Assembly (NCBI GenBank): GCA_039819785.1
Contig: JBCBRH010000028.1
Span: forward strand, 1-58,106
Length of the DNA stretch: 58,106 nt
From: JBCBRD01 sp039819785
GTDB taxonomy: Bacteria; Pseudomonadota; Alphaproteobacteria; Rhizobiales; Hyphomicrobiaceae
Direction: 5' to 3'
The notes under the pieces are model-generated. The model searched no databases. It had not been told where the DNA came from and saw nothing but the letters and a program-made list of their open reading frames with translations. Positions within the stretch are counted from its first letter, which is position 1, and every line of letters begins with the position of its first letter. Made by a program: the position numbers and the translations under genes. Below are positions 33,900-42,309 of this stretch, one piece after another.

Positions 33900-36800
33900 A
33901 TGCGCATCCAGAGGCTGAAACTTCTCGGCTTTAAATCCTTCGTAGACCCCACCGAACTTGTCATCGAGCCCGGCCTGACAGGTGTCGTCGGCCCCAACGG
34001 ATGCGGAAAATCCAACCTTCTCGAAGCCCTTAGATGGGCCATGGGCGAGACCTCGCACAAATCGATGCGGGCAGCCAGCATGGACCATGTGATCTTCTCC
34101 GGGACCAACAGCCGGCCATCACGCAACATGGCCGAAGTTACGATGGTTCTCGACAACCAGGACCGGGAAGCACCAGCCGAATTCAACGACACGGACATCA
34201 TCGAAGTCACACGCCGGATTGAACGCGAGATGGGGTCGGCCTATCGCGTCAATGGCCGTGAAGCCCGCGCCCGTGACATCAAGCTGCTGTTCGAAGACGC
34301 CTCAACGGGTGCACGTTCTCCATCGCTGGTCCGCCAAGGGCAAATCGGTGACATCGTCAACGCCAAACCCGAGGCTCGACGCCGCATCCTGGAGGATGCC
34401 GCCGGGACTGCGGGCTTGTATACGCGCCGCCACGAAGCCGAATTGCGCTTGAATGCAGCTGAAGCCAACCTCGCCCGCCTCGATGACGTTGTCGGAGGCC
34501 TCAACACCCAGGTGGAATCCCTAAAACGTCAGGCCCGCCAGGCCCGCCGCTACAAAGACCTATCGGCCGAAATCCGCAAAGCCGAAGCCCTTTTCATGTT
34601 TGTCTGCTGGGCCGATGCCGCTCGCGATGCCGAGGCTTGCGCCGAACGGCTGCGTGACATCATGGTCAGCCACGGTGAAGCGATCCGCCTTGAAAGTGAA
34701 TGGCTGAAGACCGAGACCCAAACCGCTGAAAAGCTCGAAAGCCTCCGCGAAGACGAAGCAATCCGCGCAGCTATCCTCGCGCGCAAACGGATGGAGCTGG
34801 AACACTTCGAGCGTGAAATTGCGCGGGCAGACGAACGCGCAGCCGACCTGAAGACCCGGATCGAACAGGTCCGAAATGACATCGGCCGGGAAGAAAACTT
34901 CCAGACCGAGACAGCCGAAATCATCACCCGCCTGAGCACCGAATACGACGACCTCGCCGCCCATGCGGAAAACGATGCAACAGTCGTCGACAATGCAGAA
35001 TCCGCCGAAAAAGAAGCTGCCCGGGTCAGCCAGGATCAGGAAACACGACTGTCTGAGGCGACAGCGTCAACCGCCATGCAGCGCGCACGCAAAGCCGACC
35101 TGGATGCAAACCTGGCAAGGCACACAGCCAACTTGGAAACTCTGCAAAAACGCAAAGCAGCGCTGACGACAGAACAGGCCACCTTGCTGAGATCGGTACC
35201 GGCCAAATCCGAGATCGCCGAAGCCGAGCGGGCCGAACAAACCGCGGAACAGACGATCGCAACGCTCGATGAGGATATCGCATCGCGTGAGGCGCGGATC
35301 GCAGACCTATCGGCGACATTGGCCGAACACACGAAAGCGCAGACGGATGCGCGTTTGGCATTGGCAGCCTTGGAAACCGAGCGCCAGACACTTGCGACCG
35401 TGGTTTTGCCCAAGCAGGCCGGTACGTCCGCCGCCGTCGTTGATTGCATCAAAGTCGCCCCCGGTTTTGAAACAGCCCTGGGCGCAGCGCTTGGTGACGA
35501 CCTGGAGGCCACCGTTGATGCCTCAGAACCCATACACTGGCGCACGATCAAATCCTCGGAAGGAACAAGACAAGCCGCACACACGCAGTTGCCAAAGGGT
35601 GCAGAGCCGCTGACGGCAAAGGTTAGTGGCCCACCCGAGTTGCACCGCCGCTTGACCAACATCGGTGTTGTCGCCAAATCCGATGGTGCTGAACTGCAAA
35701 GCCAACTGGCACCCGGCCAGCGCCTTGTCTCAACCGACGGGGATCTCTGGCGGTGGGACGGTTTTGTCGCCGCCAGCGAAGGCGAGACAGCGGCTGCAAG
35801 GCGCCTTGCCCACAAAAACCGATTGTTTGCGGTCGAACACGACATCGTCGAAGCGCGGGAAACAGCAGAGCGCCTGACACAACAACAATCCGCTTCACAC
35901 GCCGAACTCCAAGTTGCCAAAACCGAACTGGACGGACTGCGGCAGAACTTGCGGAACGCCCACGAGACTTTGAAATTGAACCGCGCGCGCATTGCCCGCC
36001 ATGCCGATGCAGACCGCGCCCACCGCGCCCAGGCCGTGCGTCTGGAAGAAAGCCTCTCCAGATCGTTTGACGACATCGAAACGGCGACGCAGGCAAGAAA
36101 TGAGGTTGAAGCCGAACTTGCCCTCCTGGACGAAAACGCATTGTCGAAGGCCGAGACCGAACTTGCAGAAATCAGGCGCGAGGCGGAAGCTGCTAGAGAC
36201 GCACTGGCCAATGCGCGGGCCACCTTGCAATCCATTCAGCGTGAAACGTCAGAGCGGCAGAGGCGCCTGACGACGATGACCACAGAGCTGACAACGTGGC
36301 GGGCACGCGCGCAAAGTGCTGCCGAACAAGTCACCAGCCTCACGGTTAGGCTAAAAAACCTCCAACGCGAAAGTCAGTCATCAGACGTCGATCCCGGCGA
36401 ACGTGATACAAAACGCAATGCGCTACAAAACGATCTCACGGCCGCAGAGCGCGACCACAGCCAAGCCTCAGATACGTTTGCTCAGGCACAATCCGCCCAC
36501 AAAGACGCCCAGAAACAACTGCGCGACGCACAGGCAGCCCTTGCCGACACACGCGAACTCAGAGCGCGCCTTGAAGCCGAAAATGAAGCCGCGATCCGCG
36601 CCCGCGACACCGAAACCCAACGCATCCATGAAGCCTTTTCCGTCGCTCCAGACGCCTGTCTCGAGCTTGCTGAGCGTGAAGGTGACGCCCCGCTGCCTGA
36701 GCGCGCTGTTATCGAGCAGCATGTCTCCAAAATGAAATCGGATCGCGACCGTCTGGGCGGCGTCAACCTGGCAGCCGACGACGACCTCAAAGCTATCGCG

Positions 36801-37382
36801 GATGAAGTCGCGCGCATAAACGACGAACGAAGCGACGTCGAAGAAGGGGTCGCAAAACTGCGCTCAGCCATCCAGCAACTGAACCGTGAAGGACGCAAAC
36901 GTCTCGTGGCCGCGTTTGAAAGCGTTGACAGCCATTTCCAGAAACTATTTGCGATCCTGTTCAACGGCGGCGAAGCAAGGCTTCAGCTGATTGAAAGCAC
37001 AGAAGATCCTTTGCAGGGCGGGCTCGAAATCATCGCTCGCCCGCCAGGGAAAAAACCGGCAACGCTCTCTCTCCTTTCAGGTGGTGAACAAACCCTGACC
37101 GCCTTGTCGCTGATCTTCGCTGTCTTCCTGACCAACCCATCACCGATCTGCGTCCTGGATGAGGTCGACGCCCCTCTCGACGACGCCAACGTCGACCGTT
37201 TCTGTACGATGATGGAACGGATGGCTGCCGACACCGAAACGCGTTTCCTCGTCATCACCCACCACCCGATGACGATGACCCGTATGAACCGGCTATTCGG
37301 CGTGACGATGGCTGAAAAAGGCGTTTCGCAACTCGTCTCCGTCGACCTGGAAACCGCCCAAGGTTTCCGGGAAGCAAGCTGA
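33900..37382 (+). CDS. smc: Chromosome segregation protein SMC
   Basis: SMC is the coiled-coil ATPase that compacts and separates sister chromosomes with ScpA and ScpB. It is 1160 residues long, the usual size. Walker A is GPNGCGKSNLLEALRWAMGE (31 onwards), the ABC signature LSGGEQTLTALSL is at about 1059, and Walker B lies in PICVLDEVDAPLDDANVDRF. Two long coiled coils (about 170-480 and 660-1000) flank a hinge near 500-640, where VVDCIKVAPGFETALGAALG is recognisable. The start ATG at 33900 follows AAAGG at longish spacing. No other part of the SMC complex is in the window. It is convergent with the SUMF1-fold gene. Confidence 0.97.
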   Translation: MRIQRLKLLGFKSFVDPTELVIEPGLTGVVGPNGCGKSNLLEALRWAMGETSHKSMRAASMDHVIFSGTNSRPSRNMAEVTMVLDNQDREAPAEFNDTDIIEVTRRIEREMGSAYRVNGREARARDIKLLFEDASTGARSPSLVRQGQIGDIVNAKPEARRRILEDAAGTAGLYTRRHEAELRLNAAEANLARLDDVVGGLNTQVESLKRQARQARRYKDLSAEIRKAEALFMFVCWADAARDAEACAERLRDIMVSHGEAIRLESEWLKTETQTAEKLESLREDEAIRAAILARKRMELEHFEREIARADERAADLKTRIEQVRNDIGREENFQTETAEIITRLSTEYDDLAAHAENDATVVDNAESAEKEAARVSQDQETRLSEATASTAMQRARKADLDANLARHTANLETLQKRKAALTTEQATLLRSVPAKSEIAEAERAEQTAEQTIATLDEDIASREARIADLSATLAEHTKAQTDARLALAALETERQTLATVVLPKQAGTSAAVVDCIKVAPGFETALGAALGDDLEATVDASEPIHWRTIKSSEGTRQAAHTQLPKGAEPLTAKVSGPPELHRRLTNIGVVAKSDGAELQSQLAPGQRLVSTDGDLWRWDGFVAASEGETAAARRLAHKNRLFAVEHDIVEARETAERLTQQQSASHAELQVAKTELDGLRQNLRNAHETLKLNRARIARHADADRAHRAQAVRLEESLSRSFDDIETATQARNEVEAELALLDENALSKAETELAEIRREAEAARDALANARATLQSIQRETSERQRRLTTMTTELTTWRARAQSAAEQVTSLTVRLKNLQRESQSSDVDPGERDTKRNALQNDLTAAERDHSQASDTFAQAQSAHKDAQKQLRDAQAALADTRELRARLEAENEAAIRARDTETQRIHEAFSVAPDACLELAEREGDAPLPERAVIEQHVSKMKSDRDRLGGVNLAADDDLKAIADEVARINDERSDVEEGVAKLRSAIQQLNREGRKRLVAAFESVDSHFQKLFAILFNGGEARLQLIESTEDPLQGGLEIIARPPGKKPATLSLLSGGEQTLTALSLIFAVFLTNPSPICVLDEVDAPLDDANVDRFCTMMERMAADTETRFLVITHHPMTMTRMNRLFGVTMAEKGVSQLVSVDLETAQGFREAS

Positions 37383-37445
37383 CGTGCTGCCCACTAAGCC
37401 CCAGCCATCAATCCCCGTATGACAACCGGCCCGAAGCCCTGAGAT

Positions 37446-38891
37446 CTACCGCCCGATACGTGACACAGCCTGCCCAAGGCCTTGCGCCGCGTTTTCGGTG
37501 CGCGACGTATCCCGCGACGATACACCCCTGGAAGAGCCCAACCCGGCACCGCCATTCCCCGATCCCGTGCCAGCACGTCCACGTCCGCCGCCGGACTGGC
37601 CGGCGCCAGCTTGGCCCACTGAACCACTCTGACCATTGGCACCCTCACGCAGCCCACTTTTGGTGCTCGACGAGGTCAGCCCAGCCGCCTCGCGGCCGTT
37701 GGCTTGCCCGCGCAAATCGCGATACTTCATGGTTGGTTTCGGTTTGGAACCAACACGCACAACCCGGAAGCCAATACCGTTCGACGCCGAGCCACTGGTG
37801 ATGCTGGCCCGCATCGCGAGATTGAGCTGGTCTGGCGAACTGAACCATCCGCCACCCTTGACGATCCGCTTGGAGCAGTCCGTTCCATCGCCCGCGGTTG
37901 ATGCGCCATGCTTGTAATACTGCGGCGACCAGCAATCCGCTGTGAATTCCCAGGCATTGCCATGGACATCATACATTCCATTGTAGTTCGGGGCGTATTG
38001 GCCGGTATTCACCGTGCTGATCGGCGGGCGACCGTTCGGATCCTTAAAGTTTGCATCCCCACCCGTAATCACCGGACCCGTTGTGTACTCACCGGTGACG
38101 CCACTGCGCGCTGCAAATTCCCATTCGATCTCAGTCGGGAGCCTATAGGTCCGCGATGTTTTCTGGCTCAACCATTCCGTATATTTTTGCGCGTCCGTCC
38201 ACGACACGCACACGGCGGGGAAATCGTCTTCCTGCATGAAGCCTGGATTTTCGAATGTGCGCCCGCCAACGACCTTACGCCCGATGCGGCATTGCGAAGA
38301 TGGGCGATAACCCGTCTCCGTCACAAAAGCCTTGAACTGCGCCACTGTGATTTCGCTCTTGCCGATGCCGTAGGCCCGCTTCAGCGTGATGTTCGCTGCC
38401 GGCGCGGTCGACAAGCCGCCCATGACAATCGGCACAGGCGACCCGATCAGGGCATTGCCGGGCTTGATCATGACGATCTCAGGACACTCTGGGCAATCTG
38501 CATCGGCTTTGACGCCCAGCCCACCGCCAGCGGCACCTTCGGAATCCACCATGGTCACATCCATGCTGCTCCCTTCCAGGCCATCGCCGCCTTCGTCTTC
38601 GATAATAACGGTGGTCTTTCCTCCGCCACCTTCACCACCAACGGTTTCCTGGCGCGTCTGCTCGCCGCCACCGCCATCCTTCTTCTGCTTCTCGTAGCCG
38701 TATTCAAATTCGGTGCCGTCATCGATCAAGAAGAACAGCCCGAAGACACAGGCCAGCATCCCGTAAAGCCCGTATTGGATGAAAGCCTTTTTGTTGTCGT
38801 CAACGCCCGCGTCGATCATCCATGCCAAGAGCCCGATGCCCGCGAACACGGACAACAAGGCAATGATTATGAAAAGGTTCATACTCAACAT
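37446..38891 (-). CDS. Membrane protein with SUMF1/FGE-like fold lacking catalytic cysteines
   Basis: This 481-residue protein has two N-terminal membrane helices (about 3-28 and 38-56), an acidic Gly-rich linker (70-135), a formylglycine-generating-enzyme-type fold (about 137-381) and a Gly/Ser/Arg-rich disordered tail (382-481). Fold markers are SEITVAQFKAFVTETGY, RTYRLPTEIEWEFAARSG, YDVHGNAWEFTADCW and GIGFRVVR. True formylglycine-generating enzymes have two cysteines after the GGSF-like motif; here that stretch is GGGWFSSPDQLNLAMRAS, without either. A CPEC motif precedes the domain. It may bind ligands rather than modify sulfatases. The ATG at 38891 has only a G-run upstream. It is convergent with smc. 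Confidence 0.85.
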   Translation of the reverse strand: MLSMNLFIIIALLSVFAGIGLLAWMIDAGVDDNKKAFIQYGLYGMLACVFGLFFLIDDGTEFEYGYEKQKKDGGGGEQTRQETVGGEGGGGKTTVIIEDEGGDGLEGSSMDVTMVDSEGAAGGGLGVKADADCPECPEIVMIKPGNALIGSPVPIVMGGLSTAPAANITLKRAYGIGKSEITVAQFKAFVTETGYRPSSQCRIGRKVVGGRTFENPGFMQEDDFPAVCVSWTDAQKYTEWLSQKTSRTYRLPTEIEWEFAARSGVTGEYTTGPVITGGDANFKDPNGRPPISTVNTGQYAPNYNGMYDVHGNAWEFTADCWSPQYYKHGASTAGDGTDCSKRIVKGGGWFSSPDQLNLAMRASITSGSASNGIGFRVVRVGSKPKPTMKYRDLRGQANGREAAGLTSSSTKSGLREGANGQSGSVGQAGAGQSGGGRGRAGTGSGNGGAGLGSSRGVSSRDTSRTENAAQGLGQAVSRIGR

Positions 38892-39284
38892 GGATTTTGG
38901 CCCCCCGGCATGTGCATTGGCAACGACGTCATGATCCGGGCGTAAGTGCCGCCAAATCATCGAAATAAACTGTTGGATAAAGCCCGGCAACTGAGTGGGC
39001 CCGCGCGGCATTTCGAACCAGCACATGTATAGGCGAGACACGTCACCATCCGCTTAAAGAGGCACTTAAAATAGGCTTTATGCCTGTCATCACCTGCAAC
39101 ACCGGCCGCTTTGTTCTTCGGCGGATCGCTTGCAGCCGCCAGCGGCTCAGACTTTAAGCCAATACAGGCATCCAATTGTACCAATCAGGCTTTCTTGACA
39201 CCCCAAAACCCCGTATCTAAGGTCCGCCCGAACACGCGAGCCTCTCCTACCACCGCCGTTCCCTCCCGACGTGAAGGTGCTTCC
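38892..39284. promoter_or_regulatory. Divergent upstream region of the atp operon with a TTGACA -35 candidate
   Basis: These 393 bases separate the SUMF1-fold gene and atpI. A TTGACA at 39195-39200 is read towards atpI, 85 bases before its start, but the best -10 candidates (TATCTA at 39214, CTAAGG at 39217) have imperfect spacing or match. Nothing else is recognisable. Confidence 0.35.
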
Positions 39285-39704
39285 ATGTCACCGTCCGATG
39301 ATCGCGATAAGCCTGCGCGGGGCGAGATCAGTGCGGCCGATCGCGAGGCGTTCAAACGGCGCACGGCTGAGTTGGACGGGAAACTTCGCAAAGCGCGCCT
39401 CGATGATGCTTCGGCAACGTCAAAGAAGCGGGCGGCAGACAATGGCAGTGCCAATGGCCGGGAGATGGGTCGTGCACTGAGACTATCGACCGAGCTGGTT
39501 GGCGGCATCGTCGTCGGCGTAGGCCTGGGCATACTATTCGACAAACTCTTCGGCACATGGCCGTTGTTGTTTATCCTGTTTTTCTTGCTGGGCGCAGCGG
39601 CGGGTATGCTGAACCTGATACGCTCGGCAATGACAATCAAAACCGGCCCCTCGGACCCTTCTAAGGGGCCTGCGGTGCCTGACGACGAAGACGACGACAG
39701 GTAG
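39285..39704 (+). CDS. atpI: ATP synthase protein I
   Basis: AtpI is a small membrane protein that helps assemble the c-ring. This copy is 139 residues with a charged N-terminal half and two helices: ELVGGIVVGVGLGILFDKLF (about 68-87) and LLFILFFLLGAAAGMLNLI. The GGIVVGVGLGILFDKLFGTW block is the family signature in alphaproteobacteria. The ATG at 39285 follows GAAGG; a longer frame upstream is not used. It opens the Fo operon atpI-B-E-F'-F and lies 12 bases before atpB. The charged tail DDEDDDR is typical. Confidence 0.9.
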   Translation: MSPSDDRDKPARGEISAADREAFKRRTAELDGKLRKARLDDASATSKKRAADNGSANGREMGRALRLSTELVGGIVVGVGLGILFDKLFGTWPLLFILFFLLGAAAGMLNLIRSAMTIKTGPSDPSKGPAVPDDEDDDR

Positions 39705-39716
39705 GGAGATACCATC

Positions 39717-40484
39717 GTGGCAGCCGGCGACAGCCCGATTAAACAGTTCGAAATCAAAGAATACTTCCCAATCGAAGTGTTCGGTCTCAATGCGTCGTTT
39801 ACAAACTCATCCCTCTACATGGTGATCGCCGTATCACTGATCTCCCTGTTCCTCATTCTGGCGATGGGCGGACGTTCGTTGGTCCCAACCCGGCTGCAAT
39901 CGGTCGCCGAGCTTATTTATGAGTTTGTGCGGGACACGGTCCGGGAAAACGTCGGACCGAATGGCATGCAGTTCTTCCCGCTCGTTTTCTCGCTTTTCAT
40001 TTTCGTGCTGGTTCTCAACCTGCTCGGCATGATCCCGATCCCCGGCGTGACCTTCACAGTCACGAGCCACCTCGCCGTCACTGCGGCCATGGCTTTGCTG
40101 GTCATTGGCATCGTCATCGTATACGGGTTTTATAAGCACGGCCTCGGCTTCCTGAGCTTGTTTGTCCCTTCAGGCGTTCCCGGCTGGCTGCTCCCACTGA
40201 TGGTCGTGATCGAGGTAATCTCCTTCATTTCGCGGCCCGTCAGCCTCTCGGTCCGTCTCTTCGCCAATATGTTGGCCGGTCACATCGCCTTGAAGATCTT
40301 TGCAAGCTTCGTGGGTCTGATGCTCGGCGCCGGCATCTTCGGCATCCTGCTCGCACCACTTCCACTTCTACTAACGGTAGCTCTGACAGCACTCGAAGTC
40401 CTTGTAGCCGTTCTCCAGGCCTACGTCTTCGCGGTTCTAACATGTATCTACCTCAACGATGCAGTCGAAGGCGGTCACCACTAA
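39717..40484 (+). CDS. atpB: F0F1 ATP synthase subunit a
   Basis: Subunit a forms the two proton half-channels next to the c-ring. This 255-residue protein has five or six helices. The essential Arg is in SLSVRLFANMLAGHIALKIF (about 179), and the last helix AVLQAYVFAVLTCIYLND ends the protein, as usual. A Glu in VVIEVISFISRPVSLSV completes the channel set. The GTG start at 39717 is supported by AGGGAG. It lies 12 bases after atpI and 81 before atpE. The gap to atpE has no structure that I can see and is rich in A and C, which may help translation of atpE. Confidence 0.97.
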   Translation: MAAGDSPIKQFEIKEYFPIEVFGLNASFTNSSLYMVIAVSLISLFLILAMGGRSLVPTRLQSVAELIYEFVRDTVRENVGPNGMQFFPLVFSLFIFVLVLNLLGMIPIPGVTFTVTSHLAVTAAMALLVIGIVIVYGFYKHGLGFLSLFVPSGVPGWLLPLMVVIEVISFISRPVSLSVRLFANMLAGHIALKIFASFVGLMLGAGIFGILLAPLPLLLTVALTALEVLVAVLQAYVFAVLTCIYLNDAVEGGHH

Positions 40485-40565
40485 CGATCCACCTTCGTCC
40501 ACCCGCCATAAGCTTTTCAGTTCAACAACCACAACCCAACGCGACCCAACTCAAGGAGTTTTAAA

Positions 40566-40793
40566 ATGGATCCAGAAGCAGCCAAGTACATCGGCGCAGG
40601 TATCGCATGTCTCGGTATGGCCGGCGCCGGTATTGGCCTCGGTAACTTGTTCGGCCAGTTCCTGTCCGGCGCACTTCGCAACCCATCCGCAGCCGACGGC
40701 CAGCGCGCCACGCTGCTTCTTGGGTTCGCTCTGACGGAAGCGCTTGGGATCTTCTCGCTGTTGATCGCACTTCTTCTTCTGTTCGCTGTCTAA
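40566..40793 (+). CDS. atpE: F0F1 ATP synthase subunit c
   Basis: Subunit c is the proteolipid of the rotor ring. It has 75 residues and two helices, with the Gly-rich AGAGIGLGNLFGQF in helix 1, the RNPSA loop, and the proton-binding Glu58 in GFALTEALGIF. There is no Na+-binding pattern, so it is proton-type. AAGGAG lies eight bases before the ATG. Many copies of c are needed per complex. Fittingly, the gene stands between an unstructured AC-rich leader and a strong hairpin that would partly uncouple its mRNA from the downstream b genes. That regulatory reading is inference. Confidence 0.97.
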   Translation: MDPEAAKYIGAGIACLGMAGAGIGLGNLFGQFLSGALRNPSAADGQRATLLLGFALTEALGIFSLLIALLLLFAV

Positions 40794-40834
40794 GCGCATA
40801 GGACGCCGGTGTGTTTAGCGCCGGACCAAGACAA

Positions 40835-40888
40835 GGAGACGTGGGCGGCCAACGACATCATGATCTTTGGCACGTAGCCCACGTCTCC
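40835..40888 (+). promoter_or_regulatory. Strong intercistronic hairpin after atpE
   Basis: GGAGACGTGGGC (40835-40846) and GCCCACGTCTCC (40877-40888) are perfect complements across 30 bases, and GCCAA/TTGGC (40848-40852 and 40867-40871) can form an inner stem. No T-run follows, so it is not a plain terminator. It lies in the 177-base gap between atpE and the b' gene and could stabilise the upstream transcript or lower expression downstream. Confidence 0.75.
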
Positions 40889-40970
40889 CGTTAAACCCAA
40901 CTGCATCGCGCAGGGGTTACGACCCGAAACGCACACGAATAACCCACGCACAAGAGGTGCATCGCGAACC

Positions 40971-41525
40971 ATGGCTTCACCCGACAGTTCGGAGCTCAAA
41001 ACCGGAACCGAGGCCGCAGGCCACGGTGGCAGCGGTGATTTCCCTCCATTCAACGCGGAGACCTTCGCACCCCAGTTGTTCTGGCTGGTGCTGACGTTTT
41101 CAGCGCTTTACCTGATTATGTCCCGCATCGCGTTGCCGCGTATCGGCGAGGTGATCGAGGAACGCCACGAACGCATTCAGCGCGATCTCGACAATGCCGA
41201 GCGCCTGAAAGAAGAAACCGAAGCTGCAATGCAGGCCTACGATCAGGCCCTGGCGGATGCCCGCGCAAACGCGTCAAGCATTGCAGGCGAAACACGCGAG
41301 AAAGTCACAGCCGACATCGACGCGCGTCGCGCGTCTGAAGAGGCCTCTTTCGCAGCCAAGATCGCCGACGCAGAATCACGCATATCAAAAACCCGCGAAG
41401 ATGCCCTGGCCAACGTCGACAGCATCGCCAGCGAATTGGGCGTCGCCATGGTCTACCAGCTGATCGGTGAAGAGCCAGCCAAGGATGAAGTTGAGAAAGC
41501 TTTGTCCGCCTCGGCCGGTAAATAA
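40971..41525 (+). CDS. F0F1 ATP synthase subunit b' (AtpF')
   Basis: Alphaproteobacteria have a heterodimeric peripheral stalk of b and b'. This 184-residue protein is the b' chain: a soluble N-terminus (1-28), one membrane helix (PQLFWLVLTFSALYLIMSRI) and a long helical coil to the end. The coil is rich in Ala, Glu and Arg (ERIQRDLDNAERLKEETEAA), as expected of a dimeric stalk. The ATG at 40971 has AGAGGTG at long spacing. The N-terminal extension of about 28 residues before the helix is typical of b'. The gene is followed after 12 bases by the b gene. Confidence 0.93.
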   Translation: MASPDSSELKTGTEAAGHGGSGDFPPFNAETFAPQLFWLVLTFSALYLIMSRIALPRIGEVIEERHERIQRDLDNAERLKEETEAAMQAYDQALADARANASSIAGETREKVTADIDARRASEEASFAAKIADAESRISKTREDALANVDSIASELGVAMVYQLIGEEPAKDEVEKALSASAGK

Positions 41526-41537
41526 GGAAACCTGACC

Positions 41538-42050
41538 ATGACGTTTCTTGCAGCCGGTGCATCCTTCATCGACAACCCGGAAAACTGGGTTGTCATCTCA
41601 TTTCTGATTTTCTGCGGCATTCTGGTCTACATGGGCGTCCCAGGCGTCATGAGCAAAGCCCTGGACAACCGCGCAGAACGCATTCGCAAAGAACTGGACG
41701 AAGCCAAGACGCTGCGCGACGAGGCCCAAAAACTCCTGGCCGAATATCAGATGAAGGCGCGCGAAGCAGAAGCCGAGGCCGAGTCCATCATCAAGCAGGC
41801 CCGCAAAGACGCTGAGCTCATGGCCAAGAATGCGAACGAAGCATTGGAAGAAAGCCTGGCCCGCAGAACCCGCATGGTCGAGGACAAGATCGCCCGTGCT
41901 GAAGCCCAAGCCCTTGCCGATGTCAAATCAGCAGCTGTGAGCAGCGCAACAAGTGCGGTTGAGAAAATCATCAAGTCCCGCACAGGCGGGGGAGCAGGAA
42001 GCTCATTGGTGGACAACAGCATTAAGTCCTTAGGCAACCGCCTAAACTAG
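41538..42050 (+). CDS. atpF: F0F1 ATP synthase subunit b
   Basis: This is the second stalk chain, with 170 residues. It starts MTFLAAGASFIDNPENWVVI, has one helix (about 15-35, FLIFCGILVYMGVPGVM) and a long charged coil (about 45-150, RIRKELDEAKTLRDEAQKLL). The ATG at 41538 has AAGGAA eight bases upstream. The C-terminal end, KSLGNRLN, lies in the first unit of a 22-bp tandem repeat, whose later copies fall in the 3' untranslated region. The TAG stop is followed directly by TAA. A terminator at 42188 ends the operon. The F1 genes are not here, as is usual in Hyphomicrobiales. Confidence 0.95.
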   Translation: MTFLAAGASFIDNPENWVVISFLIFCGILVYMGVPGVMSKALDNRAERIRKELDEAKTLRDEAQKLLAEYQMKAREAEAEAESIIKQARKDAELMAKNANEALEESLARRTRMVEDKIARAEAQALADVKSAAVSSATSAVEKIIKSRTGGGAGSSLVDNSIKSLGNRLN

Positions 42051-42120
42051 TAATGGCAACCGCCTCAATTAATTATGGCAACCGCCTGAACTAATAATGG
42101 CAACCGCCTGAACCAACATC
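42033..42120. repeat. 22-bp minisatellite, four copies, overlapping the end of atpF
   Basis: Units start at 42033, 42055, 42077 and 42099, an exact 22-base period. Each begins GGCAACCGCCT; the consensus continues with about eleven more AT-rich bases. The first unit is the coding end of atpF with its stop codon, so the array repeats codons for GNRLN and a stop three more times downstream. GGC-AACC-GCC in each unit could form a mini-hairpin. The last copy is the most diverged at its end. Confidence 0.9.
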
Positions 42121-42187
42121 CAACGCGGCTGAACTGAAGCCAGGTTTGACCCGTTTAACAGAGCAGCTTCGAGACAAACTCATCCGA

Positions 42188-42228
42188 CCAAAAAATTGCG
42201 GAGCGCCGATGCGGCCTCCGCTTTTTTG
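42188..42228 (+). terminator. Rho-independent terminator of the atp operon
   Basis: GCGGAG (42198-42203) pairs with CTCCGC (42216-42221) across a 12-base loop, followed by six T (42222-42227); an A-run precedes it, so it could also act in reverse. It stands 137 bases after the atpF stop and after the minisatellite. Confidence 0.85.
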
Positions 42229-42309
42229 TGCCGACAAAAAATGAGATAATCGGCCTCGGTTTATACGGGCCGCCATCGACCTCGCGCCAAACACAGAGCT
42301 GAAAACACC

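Noticed and set aside
35036..36235. Long antisense open frame (399 codons) in smc
   Set aside because: It mirrors the codon bias of smc coiled-coil sequence, is Ser/Ala/Arg-rich without a domain, and has no start site.
37446..38891. Formylglycine-generating enzyme that activates sulfatases
   Set aside because: The two catalytic cysteines are missing and no sulfatase gene is nearby.
37908..38945. Antisense open frame (345 codons) over the SUMF1-fold gene
   Set aside because: The minus strand has a clear domain and the antisense product has none; it is a GC-rich shadow.
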